Shown here: piece by piece, positions 23,944 through 35,767 of the stretch
Layout: every line of letters starts with the position of its first letter
Numbering within the stretch: position 1 is the first letter of the stretch
NCBI GenBank assembly: GCA_027919835.1
Contig: JANVFP010000001.1
Location: forward strand, 992,001 to 1,056,000
Reading direction: 5' to 3'
DNA: 64,000 nt
DNA from: Lentinula raphanica
Lineage: Eukaryota; Basidiomycota; Agaricomycetes; Agaricales; Omphalotaceae
The notes under the pieces: generated by a model
Told to the model about the DNA's origin: nothing
Databases searched by the model: none
Seen by the model: only the letters and a program-made list of their open reading frames with translations
Translations under genes and position numbers: made by a program

Positions 23944-26772
23944 ATGTCGATCTGTTCGGCCCAAAGCTCATGCGGACACAGGTCATACTTGAAGCGGAGG
24001 CACCGGTACCAGCGGGAGAAAAATCCTAGTAATGTCTCAAAGCCGGACCTGGCTTTGGACACAAGAGAAAGGGCGAGGCACGAAGCTCAAGATCAACATG
24101 CTCAACGGCCAGAAATAATTATATCGCCCATGAACGACGCGCCTATCGATCGCAGGCCTTCGGCAAACCGTTCAGGGAAGAATAGCCTGCATACAACGCG
24201 GCATACGTCGTCGTAAGTCGTTCACGTAAATAATTTCCATTATGAAAGCTTGCATTTTGACCGGCAATGTCGTGCGGATAATTTAGATTCCACCCCTCTG
24301 TCCAGGAGACTTGGTACCCATCTCGACGATTGTCACCGCGTCAGCTTGACCTTGGACTTTTACCTGGCATATCGCTCTTGGTGAATGCTGCCTCACGGGA
24401 GGCAGAACGGGTTGGTCTGAGCACTGTTTCGTCGATGTCTAGTAAGTGATTTCGATTTTGTGTTAAATTGACTTTTAGTGACCTGCTAGTACTAGGCGTC
24501 GCAGCCACATCTAGCGCTCCTACAATCACCACTGTGTCTTTAAACCCAACTTCGCCCACTCCAACGCCTTCCACGTCAACGTTGACCTCAACCTCCTCTA
24601 CGTCATTATTGACCTCTGCCGCTAGCTTGAGCTCGACCGCGATTTCTAGCTCGGTCTCTACATCTTCGACGAGCTCCTCTGTAATGTCAACCACTGCTTC
24701 ATCGGCATCTACCTCCGAACTATCTTCATCGAACACACAGTCGTCTTCATCCACACTGTCCATCAGTGCTTCATCAAGCTTGTCTTCCACTGTCACTCTC
24801 AGTAGTATTTCGTCACGTTCGCTTGTGCCGACATCTATGCAGTCATCAACGGTGTCAACTTCATTGTCATCAACGTCCAGATTGCCTTCATCGACACCCT
24901 CAAATGTATCCTCCACAGTTGTCATCAGTTCATCGTAAGGTTTACCCTCATTGATGTACCACTCTTTCTCATGAATTAATTAGAACTCTTCCTTCATCGG
25001 TCACGATGTCAACCAGCTCATATTTTACTTCTTCCAGCTCCTCGTTGACTCTTCCATCTGCATCCTCCTCAACGCTTTCAACATCCATATCAGAATCAAG
25101 CTCGGTGTCGACAGGGGCTTCCTCATCCTCCATCATTACATTAACTTCCAGTTCAGACGTTGCACCTTCCACCACCCGTCCAACCTTCACTTATACCCCG
25201 TCCCTCAAGCATACATCATCTCTGGTCACCAGTTCATCGACGTTCCCTCCGAATCCCTCTCTTGCTCCGTCACTAGCTTCGAACACAAACTTTTCGCCCC
25301 ACACTGGCGCCATTATAGGTGCCACGATCGGTGGCGCAATAGCTCTCGTAGCTGCCGCTTTCGCGATCTTCCTCATATGCGGTCGTATCCGACGTAACCG
25401 TCTAGGCCAGATTCTCGGAGGACGCGAGCTTCAAGGAGGAAGAGGAAACCGAGGTGTCGGGCCTACTGCGGGTCCTTTCACGGAGGAAATGGTCGAACAG
25501 GGTGCAGCACCCCTAGGGAAAAAACTCGGCTTTCTCGCGCGCGGAATCAGTCTAGGCAGTAGCTCAAGGCCGCTCAATAGGACCACGTCAAGTGTTCAAT
25601 CTACCGCGGCCTGGCGATCACCGCTGAGTGACGAGGATGGGGATGAAGAATATCCGGGTGTGAATGTCCCGTTGCCGGCCTCTCCTGTTATGACAGCACC
25701 CGGGTATGGATTAGGATTTGGAGAGGGGAGTTCGAGTGGTCATGGGCACGATCCTGGGAGTTCGAGCGGCCATGAGCATATTTCGGGCTCGGTGGAGAGT
25801 TCTGGGTCGACGTATAATGCTTCGTCGGTTCAGTCTTCGAGGTCTCAAGGGCATAATATGCCTGGGTTTGGGCAGGCGGCTGAGACTATGGCGGGGATGG
25901 GAGCGTCTGGGGGGGTTCATCAGACGTTGTCGTCTTCGCATGGGCATTCGACATTGTTGAATCAGGATCGGACGCATAGTAGTGGGACTATCAGTTCGAC
26001 AAAGGTTAATATGAATGACACCAGCGTTGGGAATTCGGCAGGTGAAGGATCGGGGTCGTCAAACTCACATTCGCATTCGTTACATACGACGGCACAAGCT
26101 CAGACTTTGGCCGCTCCTATACCCAAATTGAAGGTCAACGATCGCTCGGTACCTCCAACCCGTTCTCCAAGTCCGAAGTCGTTCAAGAGGGGCTTCATCG
26201 AGCGGCTTCGTGGAGGCCGTAGCTCGACGCAAAGTTCGATGGTTGTTACTCCACCTGCTTCGTCGTCATATTACCCTTCGACTATAACATTTCCTGCCAG
26301 ATCGTCCTTGCTCAATCCACCTCTTCCTGTGTCGGAGGCTCCATTAGAACCACCGGTGATGTCGTTTTTGCAGCCGCCGTTACCTTTACCATCGCCTGCG
26401 TTGACGGATGACTCTCGGATGGCATACACGGATGGGCTGTTGAATCCGGCACATGGTCTTCGTACGACGGGAGAGATGGCGGATATGTCGCGATCACAGG
26501 CAGGGAATGATAGTTCGTTGAGTTTGGGAGATCATGTGGATTATTCGAGGCCGTTTGGTGGGGTGAGTTTGATTTTCGCTACGCCCATCTAACTGTATAA
26601 CTAACTCTCTGTGTTCATGATTGTGCTCTAGTTCGTTTTCAACCGGATGGACAGTTCTACGACGTTCACTAGTGCTGATACCCGAACGACGACGCATCCG
26701 GTCGCTGAGAGTCCATTGCATCAGCAACATGATCTTCCTCCAGAACATGTCACTGGTGATGATGGAGTGTAG
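23944..26772 (+). CDS. Ser/Thr-rich single-pass membrane protein (sensor-like)
   Basis: Exons run approximately 23944-24211, 24286-24455, about 24490-24934, 24981-26560 and about 26631-26772. Splices chosen to keep frame join a basic N-terminal part, about 230 residues that are nearly all Ser, Thr, Val and Leu, a transmembrane helix (AIIGATIGGAIALVAAAFAI) followed at once by the stop-transfer run CGRIRRNRLG, and a cytoplasmic tail of about 400 residues rich in Ser, Gly, His and Pro. The final exon ends HVTGDDGV. This architecture (glycosylated rod, one helix, long tail) is that of cell-wall stress sensors of the Mid2/WSC kind, but no WSC Cys domain is present and no standard signal peptide is evident at the chosen start, so the 5' end may be different. 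Function is inferred from architecture only. Confidence 0.65.
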
Positions 26773-27856
26773 CCGCTGATATTCTTCTCGGTCATCCCTC
26801 AAAATTGTCTACCCGCTGGATAATATCCCATGAAGCAATCGATGATAGCATGCTTGTACACGCCCCATGTATGCGTACGCTTCCCTTAAATCATCGTGGT
26901 GGCATCTGTCGATCCCTAGAATAAGCTTCGTCTCTCATTTTCGCCCCAGCTGGCTTATTCGCTCTCATCATATCTCAATCAATAACGACAACGACAACAC
27001 ACAACTGATACAACATATACCATATATCAATAGCTCTGCAATGCCACCGTTTCACGATGTTAACGATCAACAAACACGAAGTATTGGTATCATCTACATA
27101 CCCTCGAACCGTCTGGTCTTGCCAGCATCTTTTCAGCGATTAGTTAATCAAGGGAGATATCAAAAAGGACGAAGGGAGCGCAATTCGAGAAGTGGAAGAC
27201 AAGATGAAAATTTATTGACTGTCTCTGTGCGGATATGGGTTCATCTTCTCGTTCAATCGCCCCATCAGGCCATCGGGACAGTATGATGGATACTAAAATT
27301 ACGCTTTTTCTGTAGTCGAGTGCGAGAACCTCATCTCCGCCGCATAACTCATCTTCGTCGTTCACATATCTCTCTTGCAATGGTCTTCTCTTCCAACTGT
27401 ACACACTCGTTCCAACCTATTCTCTACCCATTTGCTTATGATTCCGACATGCTTCTGAACAGTGGAAAGCCTTCGTACTACCTAATTCTTTCTGTGCCTA
27501 TATTATATCTTTCGGATGCTGCACATATCAAACTTTGACCATGCTGTGTTTACTTATTGCAATAACTAATTCTACATCGATGTATTCTAGTTCATGACTG
27601 TCGAGACTCAAATGGCAAGACGATCTTGTAGGTGCTTTGGCCGGAAGTAGTATGTAGCCATGACCACATAGAGCATTCTTCTAGTCTCTTTCACCTTCCA
27701 GATCGAGGTCGCGATGGAAAACAAAACGAATCTCAGAGGTGCGATGTTCCCTGCTCATCATGCGTGAGTCACGTACATCGAAACAGAAGAATAGGGTCAC
27801 AGTTCCCAACAAAAAGAGGTACACCGAGTCGCGTAGGTTGAGTAGAGAAAAAGAAT
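26773..27856. other. Intergenic region; possible short leader and ORF near 27042
   Basis: An ATG at 27042 follows an A/C-rich stretch that looks like a leader, and opens MPPFHDVNDQQTRSIGIIYI before reaching a stop region. I found no family match or clean splice, so no gene is called. Confidence 0.3.
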
Positions 27857-27980
27857 CGTCACCTGTGCGATTCGAACACACGCGGGCAAAGCCCAACCGC
27901 TAACTGACACGGAACACCGGACAGGTGGCCCGGATAGCTCCGTTAGCAGGCGATCCCGTTAACCACTCCGGCAAAGTGAC
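27857..27980 (-). tRNA. tRNA-Ser(GCU) with an intron of about 42 bases
   Basis: Read on the minus strand, the acceptor stem GTCACTT pairs with AGGTGAC before the discriminator G. The D arm contains GAGTGGTTAACGG, the anticodon stem ATCGC pairs with GCGGT, and the 7-base loop is CTGCTA+A with anticodon GCT. An intron of about 42 bases splits the loop after position 37, the standard nuclear site. A long variable arm (TGGGC-TTT-GCCCG) identifies a class II serine tRNA, and the T arm GTGTG-TTCGAAT-CGCAC closes it. The mature RNA would be about 82 nt. Confidence 0.93.
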
Positions 27981-30180
27981 TTTGTAAAGTCTTTGCTCGC
28001 TGCTCCTTCGTCAGAATTATGAAACCTATTTTGGGACTTTATTCGGCTTCGACCCTGTTTCCGCACTTTTTGAATAGACTTTGACTGCATTTCGCTGGTG
28101 CGACTGGTGACTTCTCACTCAAATCAACGACATAGACTACCGACTACCGACTAACATCCAGAAATACTTTGAGTGTTGGCTTGTTACTGAGAATGAATGG
28201 CATGAGACTGCCTACATAAGAGCTGAACACTTCGATATCTTCTCATTGCTGGTTTACTTTGACTCTCTACCCGAAGACCATCAAGTTTAGTCAATTGACT
28301 ACACACTTGCGTCGAGACACTTGCAGATTCGGCCGATAGACTGACACTTTTGTTGAGTTCAACCAAAGATTATGGATATACACTTCGTAGTCATTGCTAT
28401 GTACTTCTGAATACAGATCATGTACAAGGCGATAAATTGATCAATCATGCCACCAAAACACTGTTCACGGTGACGGATAGATTTGATGGACAAAAGCATG
28501 AGTTCGATGCCCGTGCGGCAACTCCTCTGCACTCCTTTACAGGTACGATGAATGTCTTCAGGCTCTGGCATGCCGAACGAAAGCTATATACAATGCGAAT
28601 GCAACTCTTTCCGGCAGTCAAAGATGGTTGCAGGGCGTTCAATTTGATCGAAGTCCTATTAACACAGCATTGTTGCATGAAATGCCGCCGCAGGTTACTG
28701 TCAAGCTATGTACACTCCAGCAGCTTCGCCGAGAACTGAAGGGTCGACAAGATTAAGACCTGTGTGCGCAATGAGCACTCGATAAGCGATAACAGACCCA
28801 TGAAACACTCACCCATGACAAGATGCAAGATGCGAGGTGAGCGGAGGGTTAAGAAGTGAGAAGCGGATGAGGAGGATTGGATGCGGGCGAGGACTGGTAA
28901 GGAGAGGGATGAGGAATTGTTGCATATTGACTCGATGCGAGAAAACCATCTGACGGATCGAGTGATCAAAACGTCGGAAGTAGTGCAAAATTTACATACA
29001 GATTTCGGTCGTGATGTAGATGAGGGGTTGATGATGTGAAAGCAAGGGGAAACTATAGTTCTTATCAGTCTGTGTTCATGCAGGAACAATGAGGAGAACA
29101 GACCAGACAGGAAGTAGAATCAGTGCGATTGTTACAAGAACGAGCGATGGATTGTGAAATATGTACACTGATCAGGAGAAGTCGAAGACGTCAGGGTTTT
29201 GTCACAACAATATGCAAAAGAAACGCACCAAACACTCCAGCCTCCTGGTACAAATCTATAACATGTCGATTGCGACCTCAGAAATTGGGTTTGAAGGAGT
29301 GATTCACTTGGATAATGAGCTTGAGAACGAAAAGAAGAGCGGCGAAACTGGAATCGTTCGAATCGAGCGAAGAGAAAGCTGTGAATACCGGGAATAAGCT
29401 ATGCGATGGTAAGATCATTGGGATAACACTCGCGATGGGTTATGAGATGCTTGAGCTGGCCATACTAGGGTTTTTTTTGTTTTCATGCATCAAGAGCGGC
29501 GACCTGCACATAGACCTTCATTCAGTCTTGCACATCGAGGGAATGAAAACGGTTCGCTTACGAAATTGAAGTAATCCCAAGTCCAGATGTCGTAGAGTTT
29601 GCGGCGCTAGTGAAAAAAATGTCAGGTTCGAAAGCGATAAATCGAAGACACTTTGGCTGGCACCGGTAATTCAATCAAATTGGGTTTGGAATAAGGATGA
29701 TAGCGTCTGCGGGGCCTTATTGTACGCATGACGAGCATGTTGTTGTTGAGAAGAACTGTTGGATGTTGATATGGAAGTGTGAAAGAAGGAACTCAACCAA
29801 ACATTGAGAAACTGTCTTACATGAGGCGTGGAAAAGGTTTGCTGACTTGCCCATCGTTATATTTCAAACTCCTCACCCTAGTATCTTGTAAAGTATCAAA
29901 TTTGTGTGCATCAGACAGAGATAGCCCAGTCCAGAAGAGACATTGGTTATAGGCGATGCGGGGCGCGAAGGAATTCTGTAACGGTAAGTAACAAATTCAA
30001 ACCTCCCTTCTCATATGTGTCTGGGTAAACCTGTAGCTGTGTAGTTTTCGCGTTAGTCTCTATGGGTTTCGTGGTTCACATACTAAGCAACCATTGAGCA
30101 CATAGAGTCACAAGAAATAAAGAGAATAATGCACACAAGAGTTCATCGTAACTTGCTCTGTGCCACCGGTAGGGCCCAAT
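27981..30180. other. Region without a recognised gene
   Basis: A few open frames of up to 129 codons exist on both strands (for example minus 28706-29089 and plus 28350-28739), overlapping each other. None shows a domain or consistent splicing. Because the adjoining region is full of decayed gene pieces, some of this may be unrecognised gene fragments. Confidence 0.4.
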
Positions 30181-30184
30181 TTCG

Positions 30185-30955
30185 ATCGAGCAGTTATGGA
30201 CATCAAGTATGAATATGACAAAAGCGAAAGCAAAAACATGTGCTGGGAGGGACCAAAGGCATACCGGGTCGCGAGGTCGCAAACGACGAACGATATTCGA
30301 ATAGTTATCGTATTCATCATAGAAGAAGGAATCGATACTATGTAGTGTAGCCTTTAATAAGTGTAGAGTTATGGACGTCAAGTATGAAAACGAAGACATA
30401 CCGAGTGAAGAGCATGGCAAATTATCAGCTCTCTTTGAACTTGTCACCAGTGGTGAGCTCTGATATTTTGTCAAGTACTGATAACGTTTTTGTACGCGAC
30501 AGAGAGCAGATAGATAGGAATCAATACTATGTAGTGTAGCCTTTAATAAGTGTAGAGTTATGGACGTCAAGTACGAAAGCGAAGACAAGGCGTACCGACT
30601 GAAGAGCATGACAGCCATGCTCTCTTTGAACTTGTTACCAGTGGTGAACTCGGTAAGATAATATTTCGTCGAGCAGCGATAACGTTCTTGTACGCAACAG
30701 AGAGTAGATTCCTCTCCTGAATAGGAATCGATACTATGTAGTGTAGCCTTCAATCAGTCAATCAGTGTAGAGTTATGGACGTCAAGTACGAAAGCAAAGA
30801 CAATGCATACCGGGTGAAGAGCATGACAGTGCTCTCTTTGTAACTGTCACCAGTGGTGAACTCGGCAAGACCATATTTTGTGGAGCACCGATGATGCTCT
30901 TGTACGCGACAGAGAGTAGATTCCTCTCCTCAACGGTGAGCTCTTCATTTGTGGG
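30185..30955 (-). repeat. Tandem array of about 3.5 units derived from a 14-3-3 gene piece
   Basis: Units begin near 30185 (partial), 30331, 30520 and 30727, about 190-207 bases apart. Each contains, on the minus strand, a sequence translating near NLLSVAYKNVI joined to TEFTTGNKFKES, then ACTTGACGTCCATAACTCTA and a CTACACTACATAGTATCGA block. The first two peptides match two separated parts of 14-3-3 proteins ([17 protein letters not shown] and LAEFATGDKRK), so the unit is a deleted piece of that gene that then multiplied. Confidence 0.75.
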
Positions 30956-31044
30956 GGTGATATGGTTTCAATGATTTCTTCCTAGCGCTCAGCTTGCTCA
31001 GCTTGCTTGGGGAAATAGACAGTGTTTTCACGAGATTTAGCCAT
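30900..31044 (-). pseudogene. 14-3-3 gene 5' fragment, copy L (broken)
   Basis: From an ATG at 31044 the minus strand reads MAKSRENTVYFPKQAEQAER, then an in-frame stop, EEIIET and [20 protein letters not shown]. Intact fungal 14-3-3 proteins begin with the same order of motifs. The stop, changed residues and loss of all sequence past helix 3 show it is not functional. It lies 333 bases beyond the integrase stop of copy L and matches the piece at 61848 beyond the integrase of copy R, including the bases before the ATG. Confidence 0.8.
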
Positions 31045-31376
31045 AGTGGAAGATCGGTTTATAAGATTGAAGTGTGTTGATTTTTAGACGGGACGAAGAC
31101 ATGTTGATATAAAACGCACGGTAGATATATAATAGAAGGGCGATAGATCAATAATGGGAGTGGACTGCATTAAGGTTTCATGGTTTTGTACAAGACGCGG
31201 CAAAGAAGTGTGTGGGCGAACTGATTTCGAGTATGCTGATAGTAGACAGATAAATGATGGAGCAAGCGGTGGTCCGAATAACAAGAAATTCTAATGGCCA
31301 ACAGGAGTGAGTACAAAGCTCGTCAGAGATGAATACTGATGAGACAGACTGAGCATACTGGACTAGATTCCGATAA
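31045..31376 (-). other. Element tail between integrase and 14-3-3 piece, copy L
   Basis: This matches copy R at 60497-60535 and then at about 61548-61847, for example TACTATCAGCATACTCGAAA and CGCGTCTTGTACAAAACCA. It is continuous here and interrupted by about 1 kb in R. Confidence 0.6.
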
Positions 31377-33356
31377 CTAGAAAGCATGAGGATGGGTAAC
31401 TCGAGCATATATAAGTGCAGAACGCCATAAATTTACTACATCACCTTCATTAGAACTTCGGGTGATTGAACGAAGTGCTTCATCCATTAGTTGTACTTCA
31501 TCAGCGGTCATCGAACCTGAAGGAGGCTCAACCTCCACTGAGTTGAGTCGTTCTGGAGGCCCATGTTGTCCAAGCCACGTATTATGTCCTTGCTCGTGTG
31601 CATAATTCTGACGAAGAGAGCTCAATAAATCCTCGTCCCGAAGTCCTTCCCAATCAACTCCAAACATCTCAAGTTCTTCATCGTTCATTGCATATTGAGT
31701 CAACGAATCACCTCGCATTCCTTGGGCAAGCATATCGAAGCCCCACATGTCCTCTGGACTACGGGTTGGTCCATCGCCGTGGCGCTGAGAGATGCGATGA
31801 CAGTTCCATGATGCAGCCCAGAAGGACAAAGACGTGTTGACGACAGGAAGGAAGAGATGCTGTAGCAGCCAGATATGATTTGGGTTGTTCACGTCGAGTT
31901 GATGCTCCGTCTCCAATCGAGTAAAGTAACTGTTCCAGCTCTGTGTTATGTAGTTCGATACATCGACCCATAACCTTTCGATGCGAACATTGTGTACTGA
32001 CCTGAGGTATTGTATGAGTATTATATGAATATGGAGATCATGAGACTACATACCGTCCCCAGATGTAAGATCCTCGTCCTGATCCTCGAGCACATTCCAT
32101 GAAAGCAGCCACCCAAACGTTTTCAATACCGTGATCGCCGCGTACCCAAGATGGGAGTCCGTACTGTGATGCAGCAGATAAGAACAGAGAAAGGACTGTG
32201 GATGGACGATTGTTGTTAGCGGCTCGAAGAGCCGTGATCATTCGAGAATACCCGTCAATAAATCCATGGATAACTATTCCCCACCTAATCAGACCTTTAG
32301 ACGAGTTAGATAGTTAACGAACAAGGAGTTAATTGCCCTTACGATGATGTCCATCATGGTGCCAGAGCGAATTCGGGCCAGGTACAGTATACCGACGACG
32401 GCGGATCCTGATTCGATCAAAGACACGGTTTACAGGATCTACTCGCATGAGCGAACGGCGTATGTTTTCATACGACACAACGTGCCCAAGACTTCGAAGC
32501 ATCCCATGTAGCATTTGTATCCCTGCTTGAGGATAATGAGACCGCAGTAAGCGTACGAGTGAATCGAGTGAATCGTCAGACATGTTAGAGCGACGGATAG
32601 AGGAAGATGAGGATTGAATCGAACTTGCTGCGTTTACGATGTCGGGATGGAGGCTACCAGGATTTTCGGGATTTGGATTGAGATGATCAGTGCTTTCTCC
32701 TAGATTAGAACCTTCGCTTTCGAAGGGGACACCTCCCGGCAAGGCGATGCCATATTCTAGAAGCGATCTCTGTACTGTTCTACGGCTTACCCCAAGGAAA
32801 TCAGCGATCCCAGTCGTAGTACAATGAGCGTGTGCCCATCGCAGAAAGTCAGGGTCAATGACTGCCCGAGGGCGACCTGCTGAACCGTCACTCATCCAAT
32901 GCAAGACTTCCGGGTGACCGTGGTGAGACTGCTCAATACGGCGGCTGCGCAGAGTTTGAACGTCGAGTATCATGGCTTGTAGATTGCTACGAAGAGTCTG
33001 CCATTCGGTCTGATCTGGAAATATATTTGGATACTAAGCAAAAATATGATGAACCACGGAAGAGTTCAAGATGAAAATTGAAAGCATACCTGATTGACAA
33101 GATTAGAGAATTCATCCATGTCTTCCAACAACAACTGTAGATGAAAGACGTCCGTGTCGTCATTGGCTACATGGTGGACAGCTGTATTGAATTCGTGGAA
33201 GTGTCGTCGAAATTCGTGCAGTAAATCAGTCGCACTGGAAAATTGAGCTAATCCGGCAGTGATATTGAGAGCATTGCAAGAATCTGGCCTAGTAGAGATA
33301 AACCACACTAGGAAGAAGGCATAAAGTAGCAGTGACCAGTGCCGCATCCGCGTCAT
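31377..33356 (-). CDS. rve-type DDE integrase/transposase, copy L
   Basis: Four exons (33356-33090, 33033-32343, 32294-32054, 32001-31377) give 607 residues with no break. A hydrophobic start is followed by a helical region, a helix-turn-helix-like segment (TTTGIADFLGVSRRTVQRSL), then the catalytic core: first Asp in SLWHHDGHH, second Asp in VRGDHGIENVW and the Glu in NVRIERLWVDV about 35 residues later. The core phrase RWGIVIHGFIDGYSRMI is characteristic of a eukaryotic integrase-core family seen in fungi and animals. It would cut and join DNA ends of the element. It is about four-fifths identical to copy R, and its introns lie at the same sites. Assignment to a named superfamily (IS3EU-like is one possibility) would need a search. 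Confidence 0.88.
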
Positions 33357-33693
33357 GGTTCAACTTCAAGATCAACGAAAAGAGTGAGCATGTGACTTGT
33401 CCACGAATTCATTACCGGTTCCGAGCTCCGGCTGCCGTTGACCACTTTTGGCTTCCGCGACCGTTTCTGGCTTTTTTGTAACCGTTTCTGGCTTCCGTAT
33501 TCGGCTTCCATTTTGGGATTCCATTATTTATCTTGGCAGAATTGTTGATAGTGATTATAGTGAGCCTTGAAGCTTGAAGATGTTCTTCACTGCTGGGACA
33601 CTGGAGAAAGAGTGCGGGAATACAATATATTGATAAGCGATGAAGTGGCTGCGTGAGAAATCATTAGAAACGTCGGGCATCGTTACCTTCAAC

Positions 33694-35468
33694 ATGCATC
33701 AGCCTCAGCCTGCATTGGATGACAAGCTCAAGACTTCCCATACAGCCCCTGCTAATCCAGATAGCCAAGAAGATCTGAGACAAGCCCCGCTTCTAGCAGC
33801 CGCCCCTGGCTCAATGACTGACCTACAGACTGATGAGTTCAATGACTCTGAGGATGACATCTTCAATATGGGAGCGTACTCAACGGCAGCATACTCTGGC
33901 GCGGCGGCCCTCTCCGACGCGGTATCGATATATCAAATTCAATCGGTCGAAGGGCCTTCATCGGATGGAAATAACAATAGTGCGTGGTGCTTTTTTGTCG
34001 TAATGTCGATTAGTGATTGTGCTATACAGTATTTGTGTTGTACCTGACCTTGACAACGGATGCCCAGTGTCCTCCTTGGCTTATATACAAGCTGGAGCTT
34101 CAACCAAAAGCGAACTCTATCAGAACGATCCACGGCATCTCTTCGATCAGCGTTATGTCGGTTTTTTCGCTGATTCGGGACGTTCCTCTTCCAGAAGAGG
34201 TTAAACGCGCTTTACGAAACATCGCGACAACTGTGGCAACCGCACGAAACATACCTCACATGGAATATCCGATTGATTATCTATGCGACTTCTACATCTT
34301 CGCATCTGTGTCAGACATTATGACAAGTGCGGCGCCATCCTATCAACTTCAGTCTGTGCTTGAAAACTCTCCGGAAAACTCGAGCCAGCCCCAAAAGCTG
34401 AAGTTTGTGGTGATTCTGATCCAACCTGTGAGCTCATGAATTGATTCGATCACCCTGATCCTAACTGTTTGTGCACGATTGATTCCTAGGAACTGGCGTA
34501 TCTCCTGGGGGGCATAACTGAAGTGTCATGTTTTTCTTCGTTACCTGCACCTACATCGATCAGCTTTCTGATAGCTGACTCTTCACCTTCCTCGTCCAAC
34601 GTCCAGTCTGTCCAACGAAATGTGTACGTTCCGCCTATAACACAAACTGAATCCCTCTCATTGGGCTTGAGTCGGGTATCTTCGCCGTATCTAAATGCGA
34701 TGAGGGAAACTCCATCAGTGTCGTCAGATTCAGACGGGATTGACCCGCAACTTACCGTGGCATTGCAACCTGAAGCGAATCAAGCTGCACCCTCCGAGTC
34801 ACTCTCACTGTCAGGACCAAGTTCTATTACAGATTCTCATCCGTCGGCGCCTATCAGCGCGCGGGACGTCGATCACGCTTGTTATATCCTAGAAATAGAG
34901 AAGCCGCATGGTACACAAACCCACCACGCTCGTAATCGGTCATTGTCAGTTTTGACACAAGACTGGAATCGAGTCAGAACACTCCTCTTGGGTTTAGGTT
35001 TCAGAGAGGACACTGGCAAAGAGAATGGATTATCTGAACAAACCTATGAATGGGAAAACGGGTTAGTCGAATCATTCAAGACAATTCTCAAAAGTGTACA
35101 TTGGACCAAGGGGGACTACGAAATGAAGACCTCACTGTATGGTTGGGCCCGTGACTCTGCTGCGAACAAAATCTGGAATCCCAATCTGACCGAACCTACA
35201 GACGCAAGTATGTGGACTGCTTTAGACCTTGGTGCTGTGATATTTTCTAATCGTCATCTCGCTATTAGTCCATCGGCAAACCTACAACAATGCCCGGGAT
35301 GTTTGGAATCAGATTGTACTTTTCTTCAATCATACCAGATTCCAATATACCGGTCATCCACATGAATGGCCGCAAGGAACGGTAGAGAACAGTCTCTCAC
35401 TCCTGACTCAGAGTGCTGTTAAGCACAATCGTACATATATCAAGCGTTGTCTGATCGATCGCCCGTAG
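33694..35468 (+). CDS. Element gene 3, copy L (unknown protein, converging on gene 2)
   Basis: Four exons (33694-33979, 34030-34427, 34490-35207, 35269-35468) join to 533 residues. It starts MHQPQPALDDK, conserved as MHQPQP in copy R where a stop lies just upstream, which fixes the start. A short hydrophobic stretch lies at the start of exon 2. Exon 2 carries a conserved helical region (LIYKLELQP, ATTVATARNIPHM, KLKFVVILIQP). Exon 3 is Ser-rich, then has the strongly conserved end: KPHGTQ, LLLGLGF, YEWENGLVESFKTIL and YGWARDSAANKIWNPNL, finishing YIKRCLIDRP. No known family was recognised. It lies on the strand opposite to the other three element genes and its conservation in both copies argues for a real function of the element. 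Confidence 0.72.
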
Positions 35469-35767
35469 ATTTTTCTTGCTTGACTCGCACTTTTTGCATT
35501 ATCTGACCTCGGCCATGATGTTAGCTATGAACTCTGCTTGCTAGACTTGGAATCACTTACTTGCTAATCTCGTGTGCCTCATCTCATGTATTATATCAAA
35601 GAACAGGATCTGTATATATGAAGTCAATAACTTGCAGTTTGAACAAAAAACCCACCGCTTCAGATGTTCGTGTTTAATGCAAGATGTAGAGTTCTGATTA
35701 CAACAAGATATGCACCACAAGATAATGAATACAAAGAGTACAGCGACGATGCTACACATTGAGATTC

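Noticed and set aside
24341..24925. 194-codon acidic open frame on the minus strand
   Set aside because: It is the mirror of the Ser/Thr-rich coding exon; repetitive TCN codons read backwards give Glu/Asp/Val runs.
28350..29089. Overlapping open frames of 70-129 codons on both strands
   Set aside because: There is no recognisable domain, no consistent splicing and heavy overlap; the frames may be chance or unrecognised gene debris.
30076..30753. 225-codon minus-strand open frame with internal repeats as a real gene
   Set aside because: It consists of the tandem array of deleted 14-3-3 pieces; the frame shifts relative to the 14-3-3 frame from unit to unit.
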